From assembly GCA_029255685.2 (NCBI GenBank), contig CM055312.2, positions 28,180,203-28,244,202 of the forward strand: DNA of 64,000 nt, written 5' to 3'. The stretch comes from Silene conica (taxonomy: Eukaryota; Streptophyta; Magnoliopsida; Caryophyllales; Caryophyllaceae). The number at the start of each line of letters is the position of its first letter. The stretch's first letter is position 1. Below are positions 36,141 to 48,061 of the stretch, piece after piece. The notes below the pieces were generated by a model, which did no database searches, was not told where the DNA came from, and was given only the letters and a program-made list of their open reading frames with translations. The position numbers and the translations under genes are program-made.

Positions 36141-36915
36141 GACTTTACAATTCCTAAACGTTTCATAGGGTTCTTCATTTCTAGTAAATGTTTTGGAATG
36201 TGCAAGTGCATTAGGGAATGATATCTCTTTTGTTTGCTCCTCAATGACGCCATCATTTTATCCTTTGCAGTGCTTTCATTCTTCTTTTCCATGATCATTG
36301 TTGGATGATCATCCATTGGTTCCATCATCAATGTTGGTGAGCCTTTTTCTTGCTCTATCACATGCTCTTCTTCAACATCTTCATTAACTTCTATCTCCCT
36401 TTCCTTAGACTTTTATTTCATCTTCTTTGGCGGAGATTCTCAAATCCTCCCCTTTTCTCAAAGTCATAGCATATGCATGCTCCTTTGATGGAGGAGTAGT
36501 TGTAGAAGGGGTGAAATTTGAATTCCTCACTTTGTCCTTTGCAATTTCTTGAGAGATTTGTCCAATTTGATTCTCAAGGTTTGTGAACCTTGTTTCATTC
36601 ATAGTTTTCTCATTGGCGATCCTCTTTTCCAATTCCGCTTTTCCTTTTAAAAGAGCCATGAGCATATCTTTGGTAAACATGTCTTCACCACATGGGGAGG
36701 TTTTTGTCAAGAATTGTTTTGACCCCCAAAATTTGATGGTCTTTGGTGATTTGTATTTCTTTGGTAATTTGACCCTTGTTGGTTTGATCTTCGTCCTCTC
36801 ATGTGGTTGAATTGACCGTTTTGGAAACTCCTTAATTTATTACCTCCCCAACTTAGGAGTGAATTGTCTCTTGAGCCGATGTTATATGTGTTACCACTCG
36901 AGTCATAGTTGTAAT
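36141..36915 (-). pseudogene. Athila/Tat-like gag block
   Basis: Minus-strand gag-like sequence of the old Ty3 fossil, with the motifs ENQIGQISQEIA and PPSKEHAYAMTLRKGE (36405-36710) and an acidic, low-complexity stretch leftward. It is bounded by the LINE on the left and the non-coding LTR element on the right. It is broken; the number of breaks cannot be separated from the insertions. Confidence 0.7.
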
Positions 36916-37462
36916 TGTTATCACGGTAGTAGGTATTAGCCTAGAAACTATATATAATTAAAAACAGTAAAGATCTTATCTGAGACGGAAGGTTGTGGCG
37001 TGACAAGCGTCACTGTCCTAAAGTTGATTTATTCCCCGTCTACTACACACGGCCTCAGTAGCACTCAACCCACAGGATTACACAACCACTGTTTCTCTGG
37101 TGTAGGCGGAGAAACAGTTGAACACAGCCAAGTTCGTTGCGGAAGAATCTTTAGAATTATTTAGTTTGTAGACAGAAGTGAAGTATAAGAGTAAGAGAGA
37201 AAGATTGCAGAAAAGATAAGTGATGAGATGAGTGAGTTTTGTGATTGATGAGGGAGGGTTTATATAGCAATGAGGATGTGTAAGATTCATAGTACGTAGC
37301 ATTTATAGTGGGACGAATTCTGTGCACATTCAGTCTTGAGAAAACAAGATGACTGACCAATTCAGTGTGTAAACATTAACACGACTGATTGCACAAACAA
37401 CGAAGACGGAATTAAAGACTTCCTCGGTAAAGACAAATTCTTTTGAATCAACTATTCCAACA
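36916..37462 (-). repeat. Left (3') LTR of the non-coding element
   Basis: 547 bp, TGTTATCACGG...ATTCCAACA on the plus strand. It matches 40930-41476 with about 13 substitutions. Confidence 0.88.
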
Positions 37463-40400
37463 ATCCCCTACATGATTCAAAAGATGAAACAAGGGAAAGA
37501 AAAAGAAAAGATGTTCGGCAACGGAGATTTGGTGTTTAGATGTTTAGTGTCTTGTGGACTTTAACTAACACCCAGTGCATACATTGACCTTAAACCGCCA
37601 TTTGAGGTGGATCAAAACCTTTAACCTTTTAATGGAGTTGGTAAAAGGTCAGTTGCGCACTTACCAATTCTCAAAAACAGGGCTAGTGTTCGCACCATCC
37701 ATGAACTCATCATGAATGCAACATATATAACAAGTGTTTTACTTGGACTTCCCAAGTGCTCCCCACATGAATCCTGGTAATCTCGTGAATGCCTCTAGAG
37801 AGCCTAAAGCCTTAAACTCTCTTGGGGTTAGAGCAATAGCCCCCACATCCACATAGGTAAATTCATCAGGTCTGACTGTCTCAAACCATCCTTTTAGGAC
37901 TATGAATTTATTAAGAGCTGTAGCTCAACCTTATAAACACGCGACAGTACCTCGAAAAAGGAAAAATAGAAAAAAGAAATGTCATATAACAATTTGAAAG
38001 GAAATGGTGTTGACATTACATCTCGAGTTCGCTGTGACTTCGTTTGACCGCATTTGACCTTAGCTAGGCTAAGTTGGGTATCAATCACAGTTTACTCCTT
38101 AATAGGCTTTATTTCCATTTCCTTGTGCTTCCACACCAACACCTTCTACCATGGCCATTGGTAGGAGGATCTCAATATCCTCTTCAGATTTTATGTACGT
38201 ACTATCACATTGTATAAGGAATCTCAATATCCACTTATAATTCACAACCTTTTTGAAACATTATACATCCGATCAGATTATCCATCGCTCTTGATAATCT
38301 GCCAAACAATCGGATGCTTCGGATTATGATGCAAACAATTAATGGAGTTAAAATATTCCCATAACGGAATACAACCGCTTAGCTATTCAGCTTTGTACCC
38401 TGCAATGTTTTTTTTTTGACAATATATGCATACTCCATTACACATTCTACAATATAATTATGCATCTATAACTTGTATGATATAGTCTTATGAAAGAAAC
38501 AATTTTCCAAAGTCAAATAAATATCATAATTATTCGACGTTCAAATAAATTGCAAACCATTCCCAAAGATACAATTGTTTTCTATCTTACCAAAATTAGG
38601 GTGTCAATCACTTATAACGACATAAGCTATATCATACCTCTCGTAGCACATACAAACATCATATATATAAATGTAAGAACATTTGTATCAATTTCATTTT
38701 GTCATGTATAAACTTAAGAATACATCTTAAATAGCTCATATATTAGTGATCCAATTATCACCAATAACTTCCATTAAAAATCATCGCAAAATCAAACCAA
38801 ATAAATATAATTTAGGCGTCTTTTACCTTTTCTTGGTTCAAAAAAGACATTTACCCAAACAAAACAGAATAATTACGCCAACATGTATTACCAAACAACC
38901 GTTCATAAATTTTTTAAGTAGAAAAACAGGCTTAAACAACCCCAAACTTAGAGTATTCACATTTCGAAATAATCAATGTATCCCATGTAATAGCCATTAT
39001 TACCACTTTAACCACTAAAACTCAATAAAGCGTTAAAGTCAACTACCATATACACATACTTTTGCATATACACATAATTATGCATAAATCCTCTGAAAAT
39101 GTAAAGTTTGTGATAATATTAGTGAGAATAACTCATATGGTAAACAAATAATAAAGCAAAATATATCCATTTTACAAACAAAATCCAACACATAATGTTT
39201 GTAACCACATGCATCGAACTTACGACCCCAAATGAAAAACAAGTCCAAAACTTACGCTATTTGAAAAAATAGTCATAGCCCTCAGATTTCTTAAATGGAA
39301 AAATAAATTCAACACCATGAGAGCACAAACAAAATCAATCATACACTTTCCTTTCTCAGCGACGCTACTAACAAAGATAATCTCGACATTATCTAAATGT
39401 GTCACAAGAAAATAAAAAATAGTCTCAATTTACTTAGAAAAAGCTCGATCAAAACCCCCACAATTCGTTACCTTGAAAATAATAACTGAACATACACATA
39501 TAATTATACACAAATCCTTATTAAGGATAAACTTCTTGCTAATTATATTCATTTTATCAATATAGTTGAATGATAAAAATTGATAACGGGGTACTTAGAA
39601 ATCACTTCCAGATTATAAGTTGTATCAATTATAATTTTACAATTAACGTGATAGAGTAATTTTACAAGATAGGTACAAGACATATCACAATTCCATCTAA
39701 GATCTAACCCACCAAAATAAAATAATTAACATTACCTTTTGGCAAAAACAAGGAATGTACATATAGTGCAAATGAGACACTTGAAAAGGAAGAAAAAAAC
39801 GTGACTCTATTTAAATGTTTACATTTTTGCCAAGTAAATAATTTTCTCATACCACAAAATTGATGGATTACTCTATTCACTTTTACATAAGATCATGTAA
39901 AAGTGCATTAATCCAATATGGCCAGAATTTATAGTGGATGACAATCCAATATTAAAAAAAAATAAGATTGACAAAGTTGTCATTAGTAAGTAATGAATTT
40001 TGACGATCCAACATAAAAAGTATCGGTACGACGTTACTAGTCACTATTTAAGTAACTTATTGAATCAAAATTCTCATAATCCCTCCGTCTTAAGGAATGT
40101 TTACATATCTTTATTCACAAAGACCAAGATACAAAAAGAGAGAAATATCTTAAATATTATTAAAAGATAAATACTCAAATAGATAAAAAACGTAAATCAT
40201 TCATTAAAACACTCGGGAAAAAATAAATAAATTATTGACCGAAACAATACCCCTTTATTTGAATGTAAAATAATTGTAATAACAGAAATCAAGCACCTTC
40301 GACAAAGATGACGAAAGCCATGGGGACAAGCAATTCTAAATCACAAAATAAAAGGAATCGCGCCCAAATTCCAATGCAAGAGCAGACGTCCTCTTACTCT

Positions 40401-40929
40401 GAATACAATTTAGAGAAAACAAGAAAATTGTTGAGAATCCTACAGAGCATAATTAGGCAACTAATTATTCTCCCTACAATTATGCTAATTCTGCAATCTT
40501 CTTTATCACGTTCATACATTAGTCTTATTCTCTGCTTAATTAATAGAGATTCTTCCCAACCTTTCACACTCAATTGTAACTATAAAAATACCCATGTAAA
40601 CATACTGTAAAACCCAATAATAATAATATACGGTTTATAATTTCTACAAAAATAACTCAAGAGGCTTCCTTACCCTTTGGATTGATGACATCGCCGCACA
40701 ACATAAAAGCAAACAAAGAAGCTCATAGAGAGGGGAGGTTCACAAAAGGATTGTCTAGGTATTTGTGTTATGTTTTTTTTTTCTTTTTCTTTGTTTTCAT
40801 GTGAATCAGGTAGTTCTCAGTTTTGAACTTAAGAGAGGAGTATACTAATGAAATCAGGAGCATAAACAAGACGGTCATACCAACTTCAATTCGCTATGGC
40901 GTGGAAAAAAAACTAAATCAACTTTAGAT
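37463..40929. other. Internal region of the non-coding LTR element
   Basis: 3.47 kb of AT-rich sequence. Short frames such as 40308-40610 and 39220-39405 show no domain. The copia-like PBS and polyprotein are absent. Nothing else is recognised. Confidence 0.7.
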
Positions 40930-41476
40930 TATTATCACGGTAGTAGGTATTAGCCTAGAAACTATAAATAATTAAAAACAGTAAAGATCTTATCTGAGAC
41001 GGAAGGTTGTGGCGTTACAAGCGTCACTGTCCTAAAGTTGATTTATGCCCCATCTACTACACACGGCCTCAGTAGCACTCAACCCCCAGGATTACACAAC
41101 CACTGTTTCTCTGGTGTAGGCGGAGAAACAGTTGAACACAACCAAGTTCGTTGCAGAAGAATCTTTAGAATTATTTAGTTTGTAGACATAATTGAAGTAT
41201 AAGAGTAAGAGAGAAAGATTGCAGAAAAGATAAGTGATGAGATGAGTGAGTTTTGTGATTGATGAGGGAGGGTTTATATAGCAATGAGGATGTGTAAGAT
41301 TCATAGTACGTAGCATTTATGGTGGGACGAATTTTGTGCACATTCAGTCTTGAGAAAACAAGATGACTGACCAATTCAGTGTGTAAACATTAACACGGCT
41401 GATTGCACAAACAACGAAGACGGAATTAAAGACTTCCTCGGTAAAGACAAATTCTTTTGAATCAACTATTCCAACA
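40930..41476 (-). repeat. Right (5') LTR of the non-coding element
   Basis: 547 bp. The inner end reads TATTATCACGG and the outer end ATTCCAACA, next to the GTAAT duplication. Confidence 0.87.
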
Positions 41477-41481
41477 GTAAT

Positions 41482-42020
41482 ATCCACATTCCGTTGGCTT
41501 CCTAGAATTGTATTTTCCATGCCCCATTACACTCACATTCTACACTTCAGTACCTTCCTCAATGGCTATAGTGCAAATTTCCACAAAATGAGGTCCTTGA
41601 CAAAATTGCATTCAACATGAGAGCTACTTCCACCAACATCTTGATTTTGGGTTGTCATCTGTTCCATCAAGTGGGTGAGCTTATCTACCCTTTGCTCAAG
41701 TCTTTTATTTGCAGGAGACGAGGTATCAAGTAAAAAGACATTCCTTGAACCATGATCCCTTTCGTCCATAACATCTTGTACTTGTGACAGGTCTCTCAAT
41801 CATGTCATTATGTTCCGTCACAGAGTAGTTCTCAACTCTACCGCTAGTGGCGACGATAACCATCCGGGCATCTTGAGTTGTTAGGCATTCACAAAAGTGC
41901 ACAAGAAGGTCATCCCACCCAACCCATGATATGGGCATCGAGCTACTAAAATCTTAAACATCTCCCAATACTCATATAAAGTCACTCTACTATTTTGCTC
42001 GGCCGTGATGATGCCCTGTT
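41482..42020 (-). pseudogene. Athila/Tat-like gag block
   Basis: Minus-strand gag-like sequence containing KRLEQRVDKLTHLMEQMTTQ (41566-41799), a coiled-coil-like stretch typical of this gag type. It lies between the non-coding LTR element and a copia solo LTR. Broken. Confidence 0.65.
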
Positions 42021-42345
42021 TGTTAGAAATCAAATTTTAGATTTTAAACTCATATCTAATATGAGGGTTAAAAGTTTAGTCATAAAACTAATTTTAGATC
42101 TTATGCATGCAAATAAATTAACACAAGATGAAAGAGTTATATTCTTACATTGGTTTTTGAAGGTTTCTCAACAAAACCCAATTGAGATGATACCCAAAAT
42201 AACGATCTAAGTGTAAGATCGACTCCAAAAGATGCGTATCAAGGAATGATCTTAATGCTAATAATATTTTGTTACTAGAAAACTATTATTAGCTTACCTT
42301 AAAATTACTACTAATAATAATATTACTATTTCTAGTAATATAATA

Positions 42346-42600
42346 CTTCCTCCATTCATTTGTTTTCTTCTCATTTGTTTTATTGCGGTCTTTAAAATGG
42401 ACCTTTAACCGTCTTTCTCGACACTTATACGTTATTTTTTTCTATTGAAATTTTTTTTGCTGAAACATTTCTTGATAATAAGCGTAAATGTTTCAATTTC
42501 ATAACCTAAAATTTGTTATTCTCTAACTTATTTACGGTTAAAATTCGGGAACTTTGACCTACAAAAAGCAAATGTGAAGAAAATAGAAAAATGGAGGGAG
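42346..42600. mobile_element. Stowaway-like MITE in copia LTR
   Basis: 255 bp flanked by TA (42344-42345 and 42601-42602). Terminal inverted repeats are CTTCCTCCATTCATTTG and, read inward from the right, CTCCCTCCATTTTTCTA; similarity continues into TTTTCTTCNCATTTG. Clear non-coding MITE. Confidence 0.85.
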
Positions 42601-42698
42601 TATGAATTAGTAAATAAAATGATTTTTCTTTATCTCTAAACAATTTTAGAGAGATGAGTTGATAAAATTTTCTAAGGAATAATATGAAAATGAGAAAG

Positions 42699-43277
42699 TG
42701 TTAAATTCAACAACGGGTCTGGGCCACACCCGAACGGAGGAGAAAGAGTCCACAATATAAACCCAAGAGGGTTCCACTCTAAAACCAATTGGCAATAGAG
42801 GGAGTAACCTCTTGCCTTATAAGATGATAATTCTTCTCCTCTTTTATCAATGTGGGAACCCCTCACATGTGGAATTTCCGGGTTTCTTCACACTCCCCCT
42901 CACATGTGAGGCCCACTTACACAGACTGGACACATTCAACTGAGCAACCTTGCTCGTCCAGCGGTAAACTTGGCCCAGTATCAACTCAGACCGGACAAAT
43001 TCAACTGAGCAATTTTCTTTGCTCGTCCGGCTGCAAACTTTGGCCCATGAATCCCAGGTCTTTAGCCATGGGCTCTGATACCATGTTAAATTCAACAACG
43101 GGTCTGGGCCATACCCGAACGGAGGAGAAAGAATCCACAATATAAACCCAAGAGGGTTCCACTCTAAAACCAATTGGCAATAGAGGGAGTAACCTCTTGC
43201 CTTATAAGATGATAATTCTTCTCCTCTTTTATCAATGTGGGAACCCCTCACATGTGGAATTTCCGGGTTTCTTCACA
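42699..43277 (-). mobile_element. TRIM element, family T2, whole
   Basis: 579 bp. The LTRs 42699-42892 and 43084-43277 are 194 bp each and differ at about two positions. A perfect GAAAG duplication flanks it (42694-42698 and 43278-43282). The minus-strand primer site TGGTATCAGAGCC abuts the LTR (43071-43083). The purine tract is the complement of CTCCCCCTC (42893-42901). The internal part contains two diverged copies of a stretch of about 60 bp (TTCAACTGAGCAA...CTCGTCC). It has no coding capacity; the frames across it are spurious. It inserted into the copia LTR recently. Confidence 0.92.
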
Positions 43278-44031
43278 GAAAGTCACTTCTCTGAAGGAGG
43301 GGGGCCGACCACTTACATGCATTGGGTGGTTGGTGGCCGCTCGTAAAACTCCTTAATAGAAGCACATTTGCCTTCACAAGGCAACTAGGGTAAGGGCTAG
43401 GGTAATGATACACAACCCATAATATGGTGCCCATAATAAGTTTGTCCATTGTATAAATGTAACAAGTCACACATGTTGCATGATACACAACCCATTATGT
43501 AATTTATGCAATTTTAGCCTTTTAAAATTCATGAAATACAATATTGCATTATTTAAATAATTTCACTAGTAATTCTTAATTACTATCTTACAAAAATGTG
43601 CCATCATAATATATTATAACAATTTGTAATTATAATAAAACTGTTCATTCCCATTTTAATTGTTTCGTAAACAATAAAATAACTCTAAATAATAGAAGAA
43701 TTCAATTACTTGAACCGAGTCTTATTATAATCCCATTATAATAAGACACGTCATTTACTTACAAAAATCATTTCCAATTTCAAGCTTTAATTAATTCGTA
43801 TCTATATACAATCAATTAAATAATCAATTAAAACCGAATTCCCTAAAGATATGACTTTAAGAGATCAACTGATCGCTACCATCACCTGACGATAATGTCA
43901 AACTCTAGACAGTCAATCATTACTGGTAAATATTGATCGTTGACAAAGAGTAATATTTCCCAATTGTTTTCTTATATATGAGATTTAAACATGTGATCAC
44001 ATTATTATTGTCGAGGACACATCCTCCAACA

Positions 44032-44288
44032 CTTTTTAGCATGATTATGTCTTGAATCGGGATAAAACTTTTCCAAAAATGCCGATTTCATAGCCTTCCA
44101 AGTGCTGATAGATCCGGGAGGTAGGTAGAAGAGCCAATCCTTGGCCGCATCAAACAAGGATAAAGGAAAGTCACAGAGTTTGAATTGGTCTTCCGTGACA
44201 CCATTTGGAATTGCCCCCTCGCACATGATATCAAATTCTGAAAGGTGACGATTAGGATCATTTCCAGCTTGCCCATTGTAGGGTTCTA
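44032..44288 (-). pseudogene. Athila/Tat-like gag block
   Basis: The clearest gag piece: minus strand, with LCDFPLSLFDAAKDWLFYLP and SAFLEKFYPDSR, the core of the plant Ty3 retrotransposon gag domain. It lies between two copia solo LTRs. Broken. Confidence 0.85.
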
Positions 44289-45538
44289 TGTCTTACACGT
44301 CCCATATAATTAGGCTTACTAATTATAATATACTAATTAACACTTTAATTAGATTTTAGATCTTATGCATGTAAAATAAAATGCGGAATAAAGTTGTCGA
44401 GTTCTTACAATCCGACGAAAACGGTGCTAGGATGATCCTCCAAACCTAGTAATCAAAGTAGATTACCTCCTTTGTGATGCACCCAAAACAACCCCTTAAA
44501 ACCGTAAACCACACGAGCTAGGGGTAAGAAGAACGGTTTCCTTAAATTAAATCGTATTCTAATCTTATTAGAGTACTTAATATAATACTAGAACTTTTAT
44601 AGTATTACAATATAATCTTATTATATGAATATATGAAATAGTATTAGAGAGGATTTATTTGAGTTTTCTCACACTAGAAAACTTACTAAGGGTTGGAATG
44701 AATGAGATGTGTGAACATTTCACACTTTTGATGGTTGTGGGGTTTTGGGTTGCCGTGGGTGACACCTTAGGAAAGCATACAAACTCTCTTTCTAACTTAT
44801 CCATGCACATAGGGTGGCAATAGGTAATAGTCTCAAGGCATCACTTAATGAATGTGTTTTTATGTTCTTAAAACACAAAACACACCTTCAATTACCACCA
44901 AAAACCGGTACCCTAGGATAAAATGGACATCCATTTTATAATTGTCATTTTGCACAATTGTATAATCATATGTGACATACATTATGTCACAATTATAAAA
45001 ACAATTGTTTTTAATTTAAAATGCATATTTATCAAATAAATATCATTTATAAATTAACTAAATCATATTTAACAATTTGACCAGTAATTCATAATTACTA
45101 GTATATAAAATGGTCATTTCAATAATCGTCAATACGATTTACAACACTTGTAATAATATTCAACCCGATTCATTCTAATTTCGATATTTTTTAAACATCG
45201 ATTAATGTTTGACAATCGACACGTTTCAATTTCAAACATAAATCTTACATTAAGATTTAACCTCTGATTTCTCGATATTCTATTTTAAGGAATCTGATCA
45301 ACTCGTATCAATATACATTTGATCAGTTTATCAATTAAGGGAATTGTCCTATAGGTGTGACCTAAAGGGATCAACTGACCACCACCGTCATACGACAGTA
45401 ATGTCAAACTCTAGCTAGCCAATCATTATCGATTAATGTTGGTCAGTTGACTATATAATTTCGAATCATCCCTTGCGCATTCTCGTCTTGAGATTTAATT
45501 ATGTGATCGCACTATTGTTGAGGACACATTTACCAACA
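44289..45538 (-). mobile_element. Ty1/copia solo LTR
   Basis: In minus sense it starts TGTTGGTAAATGTGTCCTCA, very like the LTR at 59795, and runs about 1250 bp. The left border (TGTCTTACACG at 44289) is the best TG-type end, but no matching target duplication was found. The end may be altered, or lie a few bases away. Fossil gag sequence on both sides shows that it interrupts the Athila/Tat-like element. Confidence 0.75.
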
Positions 45539-45691
45539 AGCCCATATCATAGAACTTTGCTAAATTATGAATGAAATATCCCTTCAACTCGAAATTAACA
45601 TTTGCTCCCATGGGGGGTATGCAATACATAGGGGTTGTTCATTGTAGTTTCTTGCTCTAATTTCTCGGATAATCCTATTATCATTGGCCAT
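45539..45691 (-). pseudogene. Start of Athila/Tat-like gag
   Basis: Minus-strand sequence from an ATG at 45691 (MANDNRIIREIRARN) into QPLCIAYPPW and VNFELKGYFIHNL. This is the normal N-terminus of gag in this group. It is cut by the copia LTR at 45538. Confidence 0.8.
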
Positions 45692-46075
45692 GGTGGGGGT
45701 ACTCAACTTCTATGGGTTCAATATTAATGCGTGTAGGGTTAGCCTAAAAGGGTGTAGAAGTGATTGGTGTATACTCCGCTTCTCTTTGAGTCCGGTGGTA
45801 GAAAGGGTTCGAAAACAACCAAAAGTATGTTCCGCTATCTTTTTGACCCCAATCATAATCAATGTCTCGGTCTTGGGATCTCGCCATAAGCTACTTCACA
45901 CTATACCAAACAAGTGAGAACGTTCACTTACTCAAAGAGTATATATACACAAGTAATTGACAATGATCGAACAAAGATTAGTACTGCAAACAAGACTATC
46001 TAAAACACTACACAACAACTAAAACAACAAAACAAGCTTCGCTACTCGCCCTTCCCCGACAATGACGTCAAAATT
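45692..46075 (-). other. Leader of the Athila/Tat-like fossil
   Basis: Non-coding leader between gag and the LTR. It includes the primer site at 46053-46070, which reads TGACGTCATTGTCGGGGA on the minus strand. This is close to the tRNA-Asp-type site TGGCGCCGTTGTCGGGGA used by Athila/Tat elements. Confidence 0.75.
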
Positions 46076-46562
46076 TGACAGGGAAATAACTAGTTGTCAT
46101 AATATAGACTAATTACTCTATCAAAAAAACAATTTATAACCTAAAATACACTCTACCACTTCGAAACAAATAATAGTAAAGCGGAAGTAAAGGGTCGAAC
46201 CCAAGAGAAGGGATTAAGCTAAAACTTGAATTAAAATAGCTAATCAAACATTAATTATACAACTAATGGCGATTATGACTTATTAACTAACCCTAATTAC
46301 CAATTATGACTATTTACAATGAACAAACAAGGGAAAACCTAAATATGTCAATAACACAAATGTGACATAAAGAAACAAACTTTTAGGTGAGGCAATAACA
46401 CAAACACTAAATATGTACAAATAAATATGTCAGAAAGTCTTGGTGCAATCATTTCCAAGTGACTCAACAATGACAAAGCTTTACTCAATACGTACCCCCT
46501 AACTTAACTATCCAAAACTAACATATTAAGAAGATGATTCATATGAATAAACCATAAATGTA
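46076..46562 (-). repeat. 5' LTR fragment of the Athila/Tat-like fossil
   Basis: Begins (plus strand) TGACAGGGAAATAACTAG, five bases from the primer site. It contains GGGTCGAACCCAAGAGAAGG, like the block near the LTR end of Tat/Athila families. It is cut by a copia LTR at 46564. Confidence 0.7.
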
Positions 46563-46563
46563 A

Positions 46564-47139
46564 TGTTGGAGTAAGTGTCCTCAAGAATAGTGTGATCACG
46601 TGATTTAACTATCACATCTAAATCTCATATAAATAATACAGAAGAGATGATTCTTATATATAGTCATCTGATCAACATAAATCGGTAACGATTGGCTGGT
46701 TAGAGTTTAACGTTATTGTCGTATGACGATGGTGGTCAGATGATCCTTTCAAGTCACACCTAAAGGATGGATCACGAAACAGAAAAGTTAATTGATTGTA
46801 TATCGATACGATTAATTAATTCCTTAATTAATGCGAGACGAGAAAATGGAAACGTTATTTTAATAATTATTAATCGATGTTTATGAAACATGCGAAATTA
46901 GAATAATCGATTAATTATAATTACAAATGTAAGTTATAAATATATTGACTTTTACGTATATATAATTATGAATTACATGTACAAGTCGTCAATTGTTTTT
47001 ATTTATGTGTTAAAATATTTAATTTGATTAATACATATTATAATGCCTAGTGACATGTTTCATGTCACATGTCACACTTACAAATTAACAATTGACAAGG
47101 TTAAAATGGGTGACCATATTATGGTAATATGGTGGATGG
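46564..47139 (+). mobile_element. Ty1/copia LTR, left part
   Basis: Starts TGTTGGAGTAAGTGTCCTCA and follows the family LTR for about 575 bp, including the block GTCGTATGACGATGGTGGTCAG. It is then replaced by a Tekay-like LTR sequence. The right half is not in the window. Confidence 0.8.
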
Positions 47140-48061
47140 TGTAAAACCCCTCGCGATAGCGAAAAAAAAACCACACAACATACGAAAAATGCGTGGAATT
47201 TTAAACTTTTTGACATGAATCTAAAACATGCGAGACAAATTACTTAATCAAAATGCGGAAGATAAAACGATAGATAAGTTTAGTTAAGTTATCTATAGCA
47301 AACCGAGATAGTGTAGCCCAAAAGTATACAAAAACTGTAATGTAAAGAGTCTAGTTAAACGATAAATGTAAAGTCATGTCGATGCACTGCATCGCTCGCT
47401 AGCTCTCCCGTATCCACATGTCAACACCAACCTACATACATGAAATATGTACGCCACAGTCAGTGGGGAGCAACTAGAGGTTCTCCCAGCCACTTATTGT
47501 CAATAAACACTTAACCAAGCACTTAGCACATATACAACAAAAGCATGTGATAGAATAACTGTAAATCATGTGAGGCATATAGAACAATATAATAACATGC
47601 GATAAATATAAATAAATCATCTACTTTACTTACACAATCAAACTAACTCAAATATACTTATCAACAAGTATATCAATTCACTTAACTCAGTATTTAGTTT
47701 AGCGGCCAAAACTCAAGGCATGACTAAACACACTCAATCAACAGTATCTAGTTCAGAGGCCAAAATTCAAGGCATGACTAGACACACTCTAGAAGCATTG
47801 GTTCAGAGGCCAAATCTCAAGGCATAACTAATACTTAGCAATTAACACTTTGGGCATGGCGTTAACGACCGTAGCTACCCTATCGCTTACATCACTCTTC
47901 GTGTCAGACTTAGTGGACAGCTTAAGGCATGTCCCAACACAGTCACACAAACTCACACAGGACTCAGAGGCCAACTTAAGGCATGTCCCAATTCATCAAA
48001 CACACACGGGCTCGGGCTGAGAGGTATACTTAAGACATACTCCGGCACGCAACACACACAC
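47140..48061. mobile_element. Tekay-like LTR fragment
   Basis: Starts TGTAAAACCCC on the plus strand and has the architecture of a minus-strand Tekay-like LTR, with a CAGTCAGTGGGGAGCAA block comparable to the one in element A. It contains imperfect repeats of about 53 bp. It is broken off at 48061 by a copia insertion. The orientation is inferred. Confidence 0.5.
47695..48050. repeat. Imperfect minisatellite (AGAGGCCAAAACTCAAGGCATG type)
   Basis: Repeated GGCCAAAACTCAAGGCATGA-like units near 47704, 47757 and 47810 (period about 53 bp), then shorter CTTAAGGCATGTCCC relatives near 47930, 47980 and 48030. Confidence 0.7.

Larger units (their letters stand above)
36916..41476 (-). mobile_element. 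Non-coding LTR element, probably copia-type and non-autonomous
   Basis: Two 547-bp LTRs (36916-37462 and 40930-41476) flanked by a perfect GTAAT duplication (36911-36915 and 41477-41481). In minus sense the LTR begins TGTTGGAATAG, as many copia LTRs do. A TATA-like box (CTATATAAACCC) is found in both LTRs (about 37257-37266 and 41271-41281, complement). A purine tract (GTAGGGGAT, complement at 37463-37471) adjoins the left LTR, which supports the minus orientation. The 3.47 kb between the LTRs hold no gag or pol motif, and a standard primer site is not evident. About 13 differences in 547 bp (2.4%) suggest an age of about 1-1.7 million years. Confidence 0.85.
42021..44031 (-). mobile_element. 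Ty1/copia solo LTR with nested TRIM and MITE
   Basis: In minus sense it starts TGTTGGAGGATGTGTCCTCG and ends TTTCTAACA, like the copia LTRs at 48062 and 59795. Gag-like sequence of the same fossil flanks both sides, so only one LTR remains. The flanking 5-mers CTGTT and CTTTT match at four of five positions. Without the nested elements the LTR is about 1.2 kb, the size of the family. Confidence 0.82.
27300..46562 (-). mobile_element. Old Athila/Tat-like Ty3 element, fragmented by later insertions
   Basis: A minus-strand fossil read from right to left. It comprises part of the 5' LTR (46076-46562, ending TGTCA), a tRNA-Asp-type primer site (46053-46070), a leader, and gag from 45691. Gag-like sequence is then found in separate blocks at 45691-45539, 44288-44032, 42020-41482, 36915-36141 and about 27353-27300. 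Between them lie two copia LTRs, a non-coding LTR element and a LINE. Sequence resembling the Athila/Tat gag includes QPLCIAYPPW near the start, LFDAAKDWLFYLPPG (44100s) and AYAMTLRKGE (36440s). No pol is visible. It is the oldest element of the nest; apart from the insertions it carries several further breaks. Confidence 0.75.

Noticed and set aside
37900-39405. Small frames on both strands in the non-coding LTR element
   Set aside because: No motif, no conservation with any other part of the window, and composition like surrounding AT-rich DNA.
40080-40270. Possible further Stowaway-like MITE starting CCCTCCGTCTTAAGG
   Set aside because: Only one end is recognisable; no matching inverted end or TA pair was found.
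42672-43251. Frames of 64 and 134 codons with a shared start
   Set aside because: They translate the duplicated LTRs of TRIM T2 and its interior.
45684-45917. Plus-strand 77-codon frame
   Set aside because: It lies antisense to the leader and start of the Athila/Tat-like gag and has no domain.
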